Positions 22,343 through 35,061 of a stretch of DNA of 64,000 bases are shown one piece after another. The stretch covers positions 124,001 to 188,000 of the forward strand of contig NTMA01000082.1 in the NCBI GenBank assembly GCA_002917075.1, in the 5' to 3' direction. The translations under genes were made by a program, and so were the position numbers. Each line of letters opens with the position of its first letter. Position 1 is the first letter of the stretch. Origin of the DNA: Hawksworthiomyces lignivorus (Eukaryota > Ascomycota > Sordariomycetes > Ophiostomatales > Ophiostomataceae). The notes beneath the pieces are model-generated. The model was not told the origin of the DNA. It did no database searches and saw nothing but the letters and a program-made list of their open reading frames with translations.

Positions 22343-22669
22343 GAGGAACGCCTTCGAAGGGGTGGAGAATCCAATCCTCAAGATTTTTGAGTCTTGATGG
22401 TATTGGTTTCAGATTATAATTTTGGTGATTTTCCTTTTTCTAAATTTTTTTTTTCTTTCAACAATCGTTTTATGTCTGCGATTTACCTGTATTGTAGTTA
22501 TCTCTGGACGGAGTAACCTTTATCGGGGAAAATTATTTTGTGAAATTTTATGACAATTATGGTTCTGAATCTCAATGAAAATACTGTTTGGAGCTCTACT
22601 CTGAAATAAACAAAGCTTGTGAATGCTTGGCTAACTCGAATCCTGTCATTGGAAGATGCTGAAGGCAAG
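22343..22669. other. Convergent 3' spacer
   Basis: Short AT-rich spacer between the stop codons of the adhesin gene (plus) and the carotenoid oxygenase (minus), with T runs near 22440-22455 that suit 3' end formation. No gene is present. Confidence 0.6.
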
Positions 22670-24679
22670 CTACGCTTTCGCGTGCGCGCCGTGGAAGCCA
22701 AACCCGACGGCGAACCCGACCTCTGCTCTCCCCAGCTCCTGCATGGAGCGCGCGTCCAGGCAGAGCACGTAGCTCTTGCCGGTGAGGCCGTTAAGCACGA
22801 CGGACAGGAGGGCGCCGTCGTCCTCGCTCTCGCTGCCCGGCCGCGGGACGAAGATGGCCTCGCCAGGCGTGTGCGCGACGGGCGCGGCCCACTGCAGCGA
22901 CGTCCTCGTGGCGGTGTCGATCTTGCACAGGGCGTCGGCCACCGTGGAGAGGCCGCGGTTGCAGATGCCGTAGGCGAAGCGGTGCGGCTTGGTGGCGTAG
23001 TGCGGGTTGATGGTCGGCAGCTCGCCAATGTGCGGGCCGGGGATGGACCAGAGGCGCTCGGCCGCGGCCGGCGTCGCCGTCGACTTGTACGCGGCGCCAG
23101 CGTCGGCGCCGCTGAGAGCTGCCGGGAGACGGAGCCGGAAGCGCGACATGGTGGGCGCCACGCTGGCGGCTCTCTTGGGGTCCTTGTAGAACTCGGATGC
23201 CGTGCCCTTCCGGTTGAGCAGGACGTCGTAGTAGAAGCTCTGGATGATGTCAAAGTTGGGGTACGTGATCACGTCGCAGACGATGTCCGTGGCAGGGGCC
23301 GACGAGGGGCTCTGGGCCTCGCTCTCGCCCGGGGCCGCCTCCTCTTCATATGCGTTGACGCTGTGGAAGAAGAAGCCCGCATCGCTGTCAAACTCGGCCA
23401 CAACACCGCTGCGGCCCGGCCGCCGGTCGACAACAATCCAGCGCGTCTTGCTCGCCGGGCTAAATTCTTCGAGGCCGCGGACGATGCTGCGCTCCCACAG
23501 CAGCTTGAGCCCGTTTTGCGCAATGTACGAGCTCGGGATGCACAGCACGACGTAGTGCGCCGTCAGAAAAAAGGAGTGGATGTACGCGGCGCGCACAGCG
23601 CCTGGGCCGTTGCCGCACTGGATGGTAGCAAGGATATCAACTTTGCCCGTCGCGCTATTCACGCGAAAGACGCGGTAGACGGACGTCGGGCCCATCTCGA
23701 GGTTGAAATTGTAAAAATCGCCCGTCTCGGGGTCCCTCTGAGCGTGCGCCGAAGACAGGTTGCCTTTGAGGGCCGGGTGCAAGGTGTCCTGCGTCGCCGT
23801 GCCAATGGACTCCAGAGTAGCGGGGTCGACCTGGCGCATGATGTTGGCGTCGGTGGTGATCCAGACGGAGGACGGCAGTTTGTTGGCCCGGTGGCCCAAT
23901 GTCACGGGCTCCTGGGGCGCTTGGGGTGCAGGCAGTGCCGTCTTCTCCGCCGCCGTTGTTTGAGTCTGAGGCGTTGCTTCTGGGGGGCGCCCTTTGAAGC
24001 CCGGGACGTCCAGACACACCACCACATTGACGTTGTCAGCGTTGTTGGGCCGTGGCGGCCTCTTCAGCGCTGCCGCCTTGAAGGTGGTCATGAACTTGCC
24101 GAGCAAGCCAATGCACGGGTCGCTGCGTTGTCCAAAACTGAACAGCTGCCCGCCTCCCTGCTCTTTTAGTAACCGTATACGCCCTTCTGACTGCCGGCGA
24201 GAGGAGTAAAAGACGCGAACTTTGCCAGCCTTCTCTTCCCCCGCAGGAGGCTCTCCGTCGGCCGATCCATGTGCCTCTTCAGGAGCGACAATCTCGAAAC
24301 GGTGGGAGTGGGCCAGGCCATCAAACCAGTGGCTTATGTAGAATGTCCCCTTGGGCGTGTCTTCTACCTTCAGCTGGCCGGGACCAGTGCGGTACAAGTT
24401 GCCAGCGGTCCATGCCGGGATGGTGCCCACCACCGGGATCTCAATCGGGCCACGCTCTTCAGTGAGGCCGTCAAACTACGCTTTGATTTAGTATGAAGCA
24501 CTTCATCACCCTCCTCTCAGAAATAAGCAAATGGCAAAATCACTTACACCAGCTTCGTTGGGCCAATCACTGAAGGACTGGGAAGTCAGAGTGTCTACCA
24601 ACTCCTGATGATCGGCGTCCTCATCGGCTGCCGTTCGACATAGCGTCCCAGTGGGAGGCTTGCTCTCAGGCAATGTCAT
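22670..24679 (-). CDS. Carotenoid cleavage dioxygenase family protein
   Basis: Two exons on the minus strand, 24548-24679 and 22670-24475, give about 645 residues. The family is recognised from the start of the beta-propeller (IPAWTAGNLYRTGPGQL, then HWFDGLAHSHRFEI) and from the four iron-ligand histidines, all present: AHAQRDPETGDFYNF, YIHSFFLTAHY, FFFHSVNAYEE and the terminal FGFHGAHAKA. Such non-haem iron enzymes use oxygen to cut double bonds of carotenoids or stilbenes. Fungal relatives are torulene dioxygenase (apocarotenal for neurosporaxanthin), the beta-carotene cleaving CarX type and the stilbene-cleaving CAO-1 type. No phytoene synthase or rhodopsin gene lies nearby to decide between them. 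Low-complexity inserts (a GESEAQSPSSAPAT loop and an Ala-rich loop) enlarge the protein. Confidence 0.9.
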
Positions 24680-26879
24680 TGCAGAAAAATGAATGCAATG
24701 TACAAACGAATTTCCACAGAAACTGAAGCCTGTACGGCGCTCGTGTGAAGAGTGATTGAACGTTCAATATCGACCACTAAGGCGGACAACAAGCTTGTCT
24801 CAGACCAATCTTTTGGACCACGTCGCTGCTAAATAGCTCAAGTTCAGACAGATTCCAAAAAAGAAACGTGAATTTAAAAAGTCAAAACGGAATTCATACG
24901 ACCGTTAGTCTAAGATAAAGTAAGAGACATAGGCTAGCTGAGAAGGACGTGCTGGGTATCCAGGCTTAGCTGCACGTCATTATATATGCAGCATATTTGA
25001 AGCTCCATCTAGAGGCAAGCGGCGCATTTCTTAGCCCGAAAGAGACAAGTTGCAACAAAGAGCGAGGCTTGCCGGCTTTGGGTCTGGCTAGCTTCATCTC
25101 CTCCTTTTCAAAGAGCTACATGCGAACAAGAGAACAAGAGAACAAGTTACGGGTAAGCGATGATCCAGGCATCTACGAGAGCAGCCGTGCCCACATCATA
25201 CTCTTGAGAGGACATGCTCGAAAAAAGGGAAACGGCATTGGGTAGGAGCAGGCAGACGGAATAAACTTGCTGTGAGATCGATGGTGGGCTACACACTATA
25301 CGCAGCGGAAAGTTGGCTACACCAACTCTTGGGATGGCGGTGGCTTTCGGATCTGATTCGAGCTGGAGGTGGACGGCCATCCTCCCCACATGAAGCCAGA
25401 TAGCCAGCTCTGTGTAGTATGTTTAGTGCAAAGAGCTTGTTAAAATAGAGCTTTTGTTCATCGAAGGCCCCAAAAGATGCTAAAGAGCACAGCGGGTGGT
25501 TCAGGCACCGTCGGCGGGAAGATTTGGATCCGTTTGTTTTCCAAACAGAAGTTATAAATACGCGTAAAGCGAATGCGAGGCGGAAAGCGAGGTGGAAACG
25601 GAGCCGGACACAAAACGGAACAACTGAGGAGGATAAACCGACGGCCGTCTCCAAGAATCGAAAATACGACGTATTACGTGTAATAGAGAAGAGAAACGGA
25701 GGGTTGTAAAGATATACTGCAGGCAACCCGAATGCGAACAGGAGGCCTGTCCGAGATGTGTTCCGTTCCCGTTGCTGTCCTCGTCGTCGTTCTATGATTC
25801 CCCCTTTCCTATCAATCTCTGCTCTCGAGTCAGCGTAGCTCTCGCCTGTCTTGTCCTGTTTTAGAACTAGAGATAATCTCCTCGTCTTCTTTTTTCTTCT
25901 TTCTTCCCCCTTTGCCTGTGCGCCCTACATGCATCGGTCTCCACCCACACTTTCAGGCTATGCCGATCGAGGCTATTGCTGCAAAAAAAGCTCTCCCAAA
26001 TCCCAGTCGCTTCAGCTCTAGCGCACCCAAGACCTGCATCATAGCTCCCCGCGTGCGTGCTTACACACTCGCCTGCGGAGATTTCATCCCTGTCGGCGGG
26101 AGGGTGCAGTTCGAAGCCGTGCAGCGGCCAAGCTGTAATTCTCCAAACCTTATTCGTCCATTCGGTTCAGTTAAGCGATGGTGCGTTTGCTCTGTCTGGT
26201 TCGAGCCGCTATTGGAAGCCATAATTTCGACCTTTTCGATGTCTTCCACACAACTTTTTTTACGAGCACGCTATCATATATTGCAGCGGGAAATTTTCAC
26301 CGACCTTTCACTTCGCGCATGCATAATACATCCGCATCTCTCATGTCTTCCTTCTCCTACGGCATAGTCCCAATAAAATAACCAATAGAGGATCTCGAGT
26401 AGGCCTTGGCACCCAGCTACGTGTGCATCCAACCCCATTTGTCAATGTCGGGTCTTGCCGACGCTGAAAGCATACTCAGGTGTGGAAAGGTGAAATGCAT
26501 CGCAAAATTGCTTTCTCTCCATTTTGGACGAAATCAGTATTCCACTAAAAGCTAGGTTCTATCCCTTCATAGGCCTACTACATACAAGATAGTGTGCTGT
26601 AGCTTTTTCACGGACCTTGGCACTTGGTTGTATCTCTGGGGCCATCTTCTCTCTTGAAGAGGCCAAATGTATTTGATCTAATTATGCAGAATCTAAATTA
26701 AAATGCTTTTTGAACGAAAAAGAATGTTTTATACCGGCACGCGATGAAAGTAACGAAAGGACAAGAAACATGATACGAAGAGAAGGGGGAAGGCACAAGC
26801 CCAAAGAAAACCGTTTTAAAATCCAGCCCAGGCTGCGGGTCTATGGATTTTAGCTGCTGTTCTCGTATTTTGGTGTCCT
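24680..26879. other. Spacer upstream of the carotenoid oxygenase
   Basis: No gene is recognised on either strand. Open frames are 60-150 codons, overlap one another and lack domain signals. The left end holds the carotenoid oxygenase promoter and the right end the 3' flank of the transporter gene. Confidence 0.5.
24981..24987 (-). promoter_or_regulatory. TATA-like element of the carotenoid oxygenase gene
   Basis: TATATAT lies about 300 bases upstream of the predicted start at 24679. It is a sequence match only. Confidence 0.25.
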
Positions 26880-29344
26880 CTAAACCTTGCTCTCCGATTT
26901 TGTCGTTGCCTTTTTGGCCATCCGGATGTCTTTCCAGCCCAGCCCCCAGGCGGTGACAAAGGCCACCACTACCAGGCTCGCTGTCAGGTAAAAGACGTGG
27001 TCTACGCTGTTGGAATACGCGAGCACCACGCCTGGAACGCTCTTGGCCGGAATAACTGTCCGGAAGCCTGTGGCACCGGCTGTAATGACGGCGTCAGGGC
27101 TGACCTCTGGAGCGTGGGAAACCAGCTGCGTCTTTAGGCTGTTGTCGAAGACCGCGTTGGCCACTGTCAGGAGCACGGCGCCTCCCAGGTTCTGGCCGAA
27201 GGCGAGAATGCCCATGGCGACGGAAATCTGGTTCGGTGCGACCACATTCTGAATGGCCAAGTAGGGCTGTTTTGCGCGTCAGCAAGTAGTGTCTAGTAGA
27301 CGACAGAATATGCTTTGTAGAAAATGCATCGGCCACTGCTTACCCCTTGAAACACCATACCGCGGCCGGCACCAGTGAGGATCTGAAACCCAATCCAGTG
27401 GCCGGATGAGCTGAAGGGCGTCAGTGTCGACAGCAGGCCGCTTCCGATGGCGGCGAGGGCCGTGCCAGTAACAGCCCAGGGGAGGTAGTATCCCAGCTTG
27501 CTGACTTATGAAGAGAGAAGAGTACACGTTAGCGGAGGCCTGGAGAGGCTTCAAAAACACAAGGTGGGAGGCGCACTCAGAAAGCCGGAGAAGACGGCAG
27601 AGAAGAGCTGGCTGAGGATGTTGGGCAGCATGTACACGCCGCTCTGCACCGGCGAGGCGTCGCGCACGGCCTGGAAGTAGATGGCGATGAAGTAGGCGGT
27701 GATGGTGATGTTGCCCATCAGCGTCATGCTCGTCAGCGAGCCGGACCAGACCGGCCGCTGGCGGGCAATGGACGTCGGCATCAGGGCCGACTCGCCGTTC
27801 TTGTTGTCGACCTCGTCGTTGCCCTTCCAGTTGCTGATCCAGGTGTTCCACGTGAGCCACAGGGCGCCCGTGACGGCCGCACCGACAAAGAGGCCGATAA
27901 TGACCGAGCTGGACCATGCGTACACGCTGCCACCCCACTGCAGAGCCAGCAGCAGCTGGATCGTAGTGCCAGAGAAGAGGACAAAACCGAACAGGTCGAT
28001 GCGGTATACTACGATGTAGCGAAGCTGCGATTTGAATTGGCCCTTGGGCAGGCCAAACCACTTCATCTTGGCCGTCTGTTCGGGGATGTGGATGAAGGCC
28101 ACAAGAATAGCAACAACGGCACCAATTGGGAGGTTCACATAAAAGCCTTGAGCAGGAGAGTTCAGTTGTGAATATTCCTCGTCGAGCGAGAGTCTGCAAG
28201 GAAGGTGAGTTGCTTACACCAGCGCCAAGTGGCATATTCCGTAAAGACACCTCCAAGAAGAGGACCGGCCACAACACCGAGTTGTGCAACTGCAGGTGTC
28301 TGTCAGTGATCTATATCACACCTCAAAAAACTGACGGAATAGGCATGGACTGTCTGTCTTACCTCCCATGATGATGCTTGTGAGGACTAGAGTAAACAGG
28401 TTAGCAAAATTCATCTTGTGACAAAATATGTCCGGGAGGTGCTTACGCGCCCGACGGGCAAGCGGCGCAAGGCCAGCTAAGATAGTGAGGGCTCCGTTCT
28501 GCATGCCCGCAACACCCAGTCCAGCCACGGCACGACCGACAATCAACATTGTAGACGACTGGGCCACGGCGCAGATCAGCGAGCCAAGCTCGAAGACACC
28601 AAACACCATGAGGAAGGACCACTGTCCGTGATGTTAGAATAATAATAAAAAATATTACTGTGGAGATTTCTGAAGCAAAATGCGACCTGCCTTTGTTTTA
28701 AAGTAGGTATACATCTTTCCGGACATGGGCTGCATCGGCGCGCTGTTCATTATCAGAGAGTGCTGTGTGAGCTGCGGCTGCGCACAAAAAGATATTAAGA
28801 AAACAGGGATATTGAGAGTACCTGGCAAGTTGATAGGCGGCGCCATACCAGCCAACATCTTGGAGCGAATGGAATTCGTTGGTAATTTGTGGAATGGCCT
28901 GTGATAATGCCATATTAGCTGCCGCGCAGAGAAGCAGAAGAAAGAACACCTTACCGTCGAGATGATAGACATATCCAGCATAGTCACGAAGAGGGCAAGT
29001 GACAGGCCGAGGACGATCAGCCACAGCTTAACACCGGTGACATACTCGGGCTCTGCGCCAGAATCATTGGTTTTTTCTGGTTGCAATGCAGCCGTTTCTG
29101 CGGGCGTACTATGCGTGACTTTCAGCCCATCTTGGCTTGGGCCTGGCTCTGAGGGCTCCTCCTGCTGCTGAGGTCGATTGTCTTCGCCTTTTTGGTAGAC
29201 TTCTCGGACATCTTGCATCGTCGCCTCCTTGTTTTCTACATCCAGTTCGGATTCCGCTTCAATTTGTTTATCGGCGACCAGATCGGCGGCGACGTCGCCT
29301 TCGTCATATAACGTCGGCATGCTGTCCCTGTCGAAGCCCCCCAT
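26880..29344 (-). CDS. MFS drug-efflux transporter, 14-helix (DHA2) type
   Basis: Plasma-membrane proton antiporter of about 635 residues. Predicted exons on the minus strand are 28955-29344, 28822-28898, 28691-28742, 28447-28621, 28363-28386, 28218-28289, 27577-28146, 27344-27504 and 26880-27266. The first 95 residues are an acidic, Gln/Glu/Pro-rich cytoplasmic tail. Family motifs follow: [13 protein letters not shown] in helix 1 (motif D1 style), [11 protein letters not shown] (motif B/C region) and [26 protein letters not shown] (antiporter motif C). The closest functional classes are aflatoxin-efflux- and toxin-export-like pumps, but the substrate is unknown. The third intron needs a GC donor to stay in frame, and one exon is only 24 bases. 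A Zn2Cys6 regulator and a P450-reductase fusion follow on the same strand. Confidence 0.9.
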
Positions 29345-30076
29345 GTTATCTACCGGACAGTGAGAAGAGGAAAAATGAATAAATAAGTAAAGAGAGAGTG
29401 AGAGAGAAAAATGGGAAGAAAAAGATATGTATTAGGGAGAGACAAGAAGTAGAATTTGTGGTCTAATGCCTGTCTATGACATTGTAATTGGCCCAAGCAG
29501 AGTCGGTAAGAAGATGCCGAAGCTCTCAACCAAGGAACACATCTGCTTCTATGGCGTAGTAGACGAAAGACAAAGAGAAACCCTTTTTTTTTTTTTTTTT
29601 TTTTGAAATGATATAAAGGAGATGCTTCGACGTATTTTATTTGGCTTTAGATGCCGTCTCTGCTCTGCGTCTCCAGCGCGCGGGAATGACATGTCGTCCC
29701 TGTTTGGTGTTATTCCGTTTTACAAGTCTTAGTATAAGTGTCCGTCTTGGATCGGGTTTGGCATCCCCCCTAGCGAAACCCGTCGGTTGAATCCCGTTCC
29801 GTCAATAAAGGGCGCCGACAAGGGGCCAGCCATCATTCAACCAAAACTTTAGCGAATGAATGCAGGCGAGGGTCCATTGCGAGGGATGCCAGGACGCCGA
29901 TGTGACTCTGCGCTTCCTTCAGTGGCTTTGGTATTAATGGGATGGGATCATATTCTTGCATTTGAAATTATTCAAAACCCGTTTCTCTTGTACCGCTATG
30001 TGTACTATTTTCCTATGCCCCTTTTGTATTTTAGTATTTTATTTGCCTGTGGAGTATCCAGCCCTCTATTTTCTTT
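29345..30076. other. Spacer between transporter and Zn2Cys6 regulator
   Basis: This holds the transporter promoter (right of 29344) and the 3' flank of the regulator gene. A run of 21 T lies at 29584-29604. No gene is seen. Confidence 0.5.
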
Positions 30077-33061
30077 TTACAGTGGTTGTGAGGTGATGTC
30101 GCCCTCGGGGAAAAACAAGTCCCAGAACATGTAATCTTCCGACAGACCCAAGGCCGAGAGCAGATCCGGGAAATTCAGATCTCCAGAGATAGGTGCCGGC
30201 AGGATGGGATCTACAGCCGATGCGTCTTCCATTTGCGCATCGACGCCAGAGGCGTAGTTCATGGGCACGTCGGCCGGAGCCGTCTCAGTGAACGGCCATG
30301 CCGTTGCTATCTCGTTCGGCGGCCGGAACGGTGCTATTGGCGCCAGAGACGGCGTCTGTGTGAGAGTCGGGCCGGTCTCTGCTGTTGTTGCTGCAACTGC
30401 CGCTGTTGCTCCTACGGCTGCTTCCCGCGGCGCAGCCTGGCCGTTGCTGCCGCCGCTGCCCATGCTGCTGCTGCTCTCTGCGGCGGCCTTGGCAGCGCTG
30501 TTGCCGAACCGGCTGATGTCCACGGCCCAGAGCTCGCGCACCGACGTCAGCATGGCGGCGGCGCGCTGGAAGATGTCGTAGCCGTCGGCGCCGGCGACAG
30601 CGGCGGGGGCCAGGCGCGGGGCCTCGCGCAGTTTGAGGATGAAGCCGTCGAGCATGTCGAGCACGTGCAGGCGGTCGCGGACGCCGCTGCGGTCCCAGTT
30701 GGGCTCGTCGACGACCGAGAGGCCGTACATCAGCACGACACAGTGGGTGAAGTGGGCGTAGAAGCAAAAGGGCAGGCCCGCGTACGACCCGCTGCCGATC
30801 TGCCGGAAGAAGGCCCAGTATGCGGAGACGGCCTCGATGCACCGCTCGAGCGCACCGATGCGGGCAAAGTCGACGGCTGTCGTCGTGGTCGCCGAAGGCG
30901 CCGACGCCCGCCCGGATGTCTTGCTGGGACCACCCATGCTGCCCTGGTCAGCCGTCGCAGCCGTCGCCGTCGTTGCCATCTGCGGCGTGGCCGTTTGAGT
31001 ATGTACTGCTGCTGCTGTTGACGTCGTTCCTGCTTCTGTCTTGCCCTTTGCTGGCTGGCCGGAGGTTCGCCCATTCATTCTCACTCTTGCGGCAACGACG
31101 GCGAGAGTCGCCATGGAAGTTACTGGTGCCACAACGGGCAAAATGGCGCCCGCGTGAAGTATCATCTCGACTGCATAGAGCGCATCTAGGACAGCGTCTA
31201 GAGGAAAACAGAGGACGTGCGTCAGTTCCGCTGCCGCTCCTTCTGTGTTGAATAGCATCTTAGACATACCATAGTTGCGAACTTCCGATGGAATGTTCAC
31301 TTTGACTTCATCAATTTTGGCTCGCAATATGCGGACCACGTATGGGGGTAATAGTCTGTTGTCAGACGGATTACGCTGTCCTGCCATAGTGCTGGAGACC
31401 GCGTCTATGGTAGGGAGGCATGGTTCGCATGGCTGCCATTCGCCCTGGTGAATGTGGTCGGCGATGCGCTGCAGTCGTACCTGGGCCACCAGGATGTGAT
31501 CGAGAAGGCACTCGGGGTTCGCGTCCAGCTCGTTCAGGTGGTCTTCCATGCGCGTCGTCCATCGTAGGGGCTCGCAGCGTTTTAAGGCAATGGCAAACCT
31601 GCAGACTGTCAGTTGCAGAAAGCAAAAAAGACACAAGAGGGAGCAAAAAATAGGCCAAACACAAATATCTAAGAAAGCAAATATAAAACACGCAAAGGGA
31701 GGAGGACATACCCTGATGTTAGCATATAGCAGCCGAGCGCGGCCCGCCGCTCCTCGAGGAGAATGGGAACTGGGGGAGGATCGTCTGCGCCTCCCACATA
31801 CTGATGGCATTGATCCCGAACCAAGCGCGCGATGAGCGAGCGACATGGCGCGACCATCTTGTGCAGGCCGAGGTCGTAGACCAGCGCGATGGCCAGCTGC
31901 GACATGATGGACAGGGTCGGGCGCTCGCGCTTCGAGGTGTAGTGCACCCACGACATGAAGGTCAGCAGGCCCAGCAGCAGGTCAATGGTCTTCTCGCTGT
32001 CGAAGACGATCCGCTGCGCAAACAGCATGCGGACGTGCGTGCTGCGGGCCAGCTGCGCCGGGGTCGGCACGCGGTGGCAGGTGACGGACATGATGGACAG
32101 CCAGAGCACCGGCCGTTCGCGGCGCAGCTGGCTCGCGGTCTTGTCGTCCGGAATGTACACAAAGGGAAAGTAAGGCAGCATCGTAGTGCGGAAGACGCGG
32201 AGATTTTCTTCTGCCTCGGTGGCGGTCGGTTCTATGGCCGGGTCCAAGTTTAATGTGTCGTATCCCTCCGGTGTTTCCTGTGTCTCCTGTGCACCTGCTG
32301 GGCGAGGAAGCGATGCACAGGAGAAGCAGTTAATGCCCCAGCCAAGGCCCAATGTACATCTTGTTGTATGCGCAGCCGACGAGACGGACGATTCCGGTGT
32401 CCGCGGGAGGTGACCCTGCAGAGGGATGCCGTCAACAGCGCCGCCGCCACCGGCTTTATCAGCAGGTACAGAGAGTGAAGCCGCCTTATTTGGGATAGAC
32501 GGAGAGACGTCCGAAGAATGGGGAACCGCGCCACTACCGCTGCCAAAACCAGCCATGTCACTGCTTACGAGCTGCACGCCATCTCCAACTGTGGACGGCG
32601 TGGAGCTGGTTGTGAGCCCAGCGCTGTTGTTGCTCGGATGGGAAAAGTCTCTGCCGCTGCCATTGGCCGCAGCATTGTTGTGTGCCGTCAACAGCGACAC
32701 GAGGCCGTCCAGTTTCTGCTCCAGCTGGGCTGTCCGGGACAGCGACGAGGTCGCCCGCTTCTTAGACGTAGCAGCCCGACGCCGGACCGGCGTTGTCGGC
32801 CGACAATCTTTTTTTAGGCGGTGACATCTGTCCCGATGACGTATTAGAAACACATAATAAATTAAATCAATGTAAGAAAGCAACAATGCAAGTCGAAGTG
32901 CAGAGCAAGATCACATTTGCATACCTTTCACAGCCATTTCCATCACGGCGGTAGATGCACCGGCATTTGGCTTTGGAGCAGTTGGAGCAAGCCCGGCCGT
33001 ACGGGGCCGGGGTTCCCGTAGGAATTGCTGTTGCTGCCGGCTGCGGTGGTGTCTCCATCAT
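30077..33061 (-). CDS. Zn2Cys6 transcription factor (900 residues)
   Basis: Predicted exons on the minus strand are 32925-33061, 31712-32827, 31270-31598 and 30077-31197. The binuclear zinc cluster is near the N-terminus, with Cys 25, 28, 35, 44, 47 and 54 (plus an extra Cys 33), and the first intron cuts through Arg 46 inside it. A short coiled-coil-like stretch (QLEQKLDGLVSLLTAH) follows, as used for dimerisation. The middle part (LPYFPFVYIPDD, then the conserved pattern around LLGLLTFMSWVHYTS) matches the fungal regulators that carry a middle homology region. Long Ala/Thr/Ser-rich spacers and an acidic-hydrophobic C-terminus that may activate transcription complete the protein. It lies in the nucleus. 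Position between an efflux pump and a P450, all on one strand, makes these likely targets, but this is inference. Confidence 0.85.
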
Positions 33062-35061
33062 CTAAGAGACAGTGCTCGTCCACTTAGATCAGATTGCTCA
33101 GGCGTAGGGGGAGGGGATGGGGGGCAGAGCTTCCAATCCCGACGGGCTGCACGGCGGGAAGGAAAACTTGCCTTTTGACGAGGACAGGAATTAAGCATCT
33201 GCGGGCTCGACTAGAGAAAACAGAGAACGGCAAAGAATGAGTGAATCAAAGGAGCAAGAATAGCTCGAGGTTCAGGAGCTTTGATTTACACCCAAGAGCG
33301 TCGACTGATATGCGTGTGGGCGGGATTCGGGTCACATAGATGAACTCCGACCGAACGGGATTCAGCAGCCAAACTATATTCCAGGGAATAGGCCTACGTC
33401 GAAAGGCTTTCTCGCTGGAATAGAAGTGCCGTCTTACCAAGACCTGCCTAGCCTTGGGCGGCTTTTGACGCCATCGGACATTCTTAGCTTACGTCGACCC
33501 ATTGGCTCGAGCCACAGCCCCCCTGTCAAAGAAGCGGGAACCAAGTAAGTGTGTGTTTGAAAGGTGTGCTTCTTGAACGCTGTGTGTGGGAGCTATTACA
33601 TGTATCCAACATAACCAACACATGGTAAGGCTTTAGCACTCACCACATGCTTATTCGTAAGTGAGGTTATTCGTTGCATCTGATATCTCAAATTTGCTTG
33701 ATACCTTCAGTCCACCTGTGTTTCTAGTAGTGTGATATACGTTCTAAGATAATGCAGATCGGAAGTTGATTTGTCAGATGCCAATCCTTCAACGACCCAG
33801 AGTTGTCTTTGCTGGTGTTGTGGCCGTATGATGCAAGAATACCTTCGCAAGTCTTCAACGCAGTCAAGAGAGCTGGAAGTATCTGAGGCAGGAAATAATC
33901 AGCTTGATGAATATATGTGCAACCTACTTTCTTGTCGGCGTGATCTTAGTCCCCATTACTCCGATACCTGCAGAAAGTCGTACAACAAAGTGCTTCGTGA
34001 AAATGCCGGTCTTGCATCATTTGAAGAACTTTTCAAAGAACCATCCGTGACGGTGTCGTCAAGTAGCGCCATGCTCCCTTTAGGATCCTTCAGCTTGGCT
34101 GAATCCTTTGGTTACCGCACATATCACCACGGCCAAAGATATTTTTAATGTCCCTTCTTGGTGACAGGACTTCATCTGGCCAGCTACTGATACATCGTAG
34201 CTTCTTATTTTTTTTTTTGCTGGAAGGCTCTAATATGGATCTTGAATGGCCAGAATTTCTCATCACCCGAATTGTATTGTCAACTGCCCGGTTTGGCTGC
34301 ACCATATTATTGCGGGATGCAGATTAAAAGCGTATTAGTGCTGGGACCTAAGCTGCTGACCAACCGGCTCGCAACTCCAAATGACTTTGCATATGGATAT
34401 ATGGACTGAGGCTAGTATCTCCTTGTCTGCTTTGGTCAGAAACCAGAAAATCCAACCAGGTCGTCGGATCCCAGCAAAGTTCGAGGCGGGTTGACTTGCC
34501 GCGTTCTGCACTTGTAGGCTGCGGTTGGACTACAGATGATGCCAAGTTTAGCCGAAGCTGTGAAGTACAAGGAAGTGGAGAAGAAGAGTTATTCTGCAAA
34601 TGTGACGTGCTCAGCAGGGATTTTCTTTGGAAATCGATGCTGTTTGTCTACCCACAGGTCATATTCCTGTAATACTGGTATGGACGGCGCATTGCGATGG
34701 GTTTGGTGTACCGAAGCTGATATATTTGTCTGCTGTTGTAATGCATCCTTGCTTCTAGTGAATCGTAGCATCAGGAGAGTTTCGGTCAAGGCTCCTAGAC
34801 CTTTTTGTGTTTGCTTCGATGTCCTGTGAAATTAGAGATGCGGCAACTTTGATTCTGGTCTAGTCTCATGTATTTACTATTATATTCGAAACCCTATATC
34901 CTGTTCACTTTTGTACACCATGCTTCTCCTCTCACAACTAGATACGCTGAAAATCATGTACAAAATATCATCAGAGTCCTATCCCGTCGACACCGCGGCT
35001 CCGGAGCGAGGGGCCGTCCAAATTCCCTCTCGTATCCCCTTTCCTCCTCTCCGGCTGGTGC
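33062..35061. other. Spacer between regulator and P450-reductase fusion
   Basis: About 2 kb without a recognised gene. A plus-strand open frame at 33771-34148 (125 codons, several Cys) has no known domain and no supporting splice pattern, so it is not called as a gene. Degenerate former coding DNA is possible. Confidence 0.45.

Noticed and set aside
22619..24169. 516-codon plus-strand frame opposite the carotenoid oxygenase
   Set aside because: It is a GC-rich antisense shadow; the minus strand carries all four family histidines.
33771..34148. 125-codon plus-strand frame
   Set aside because: No recognisable feature; left in the spacer because only the open frame itself supports it.
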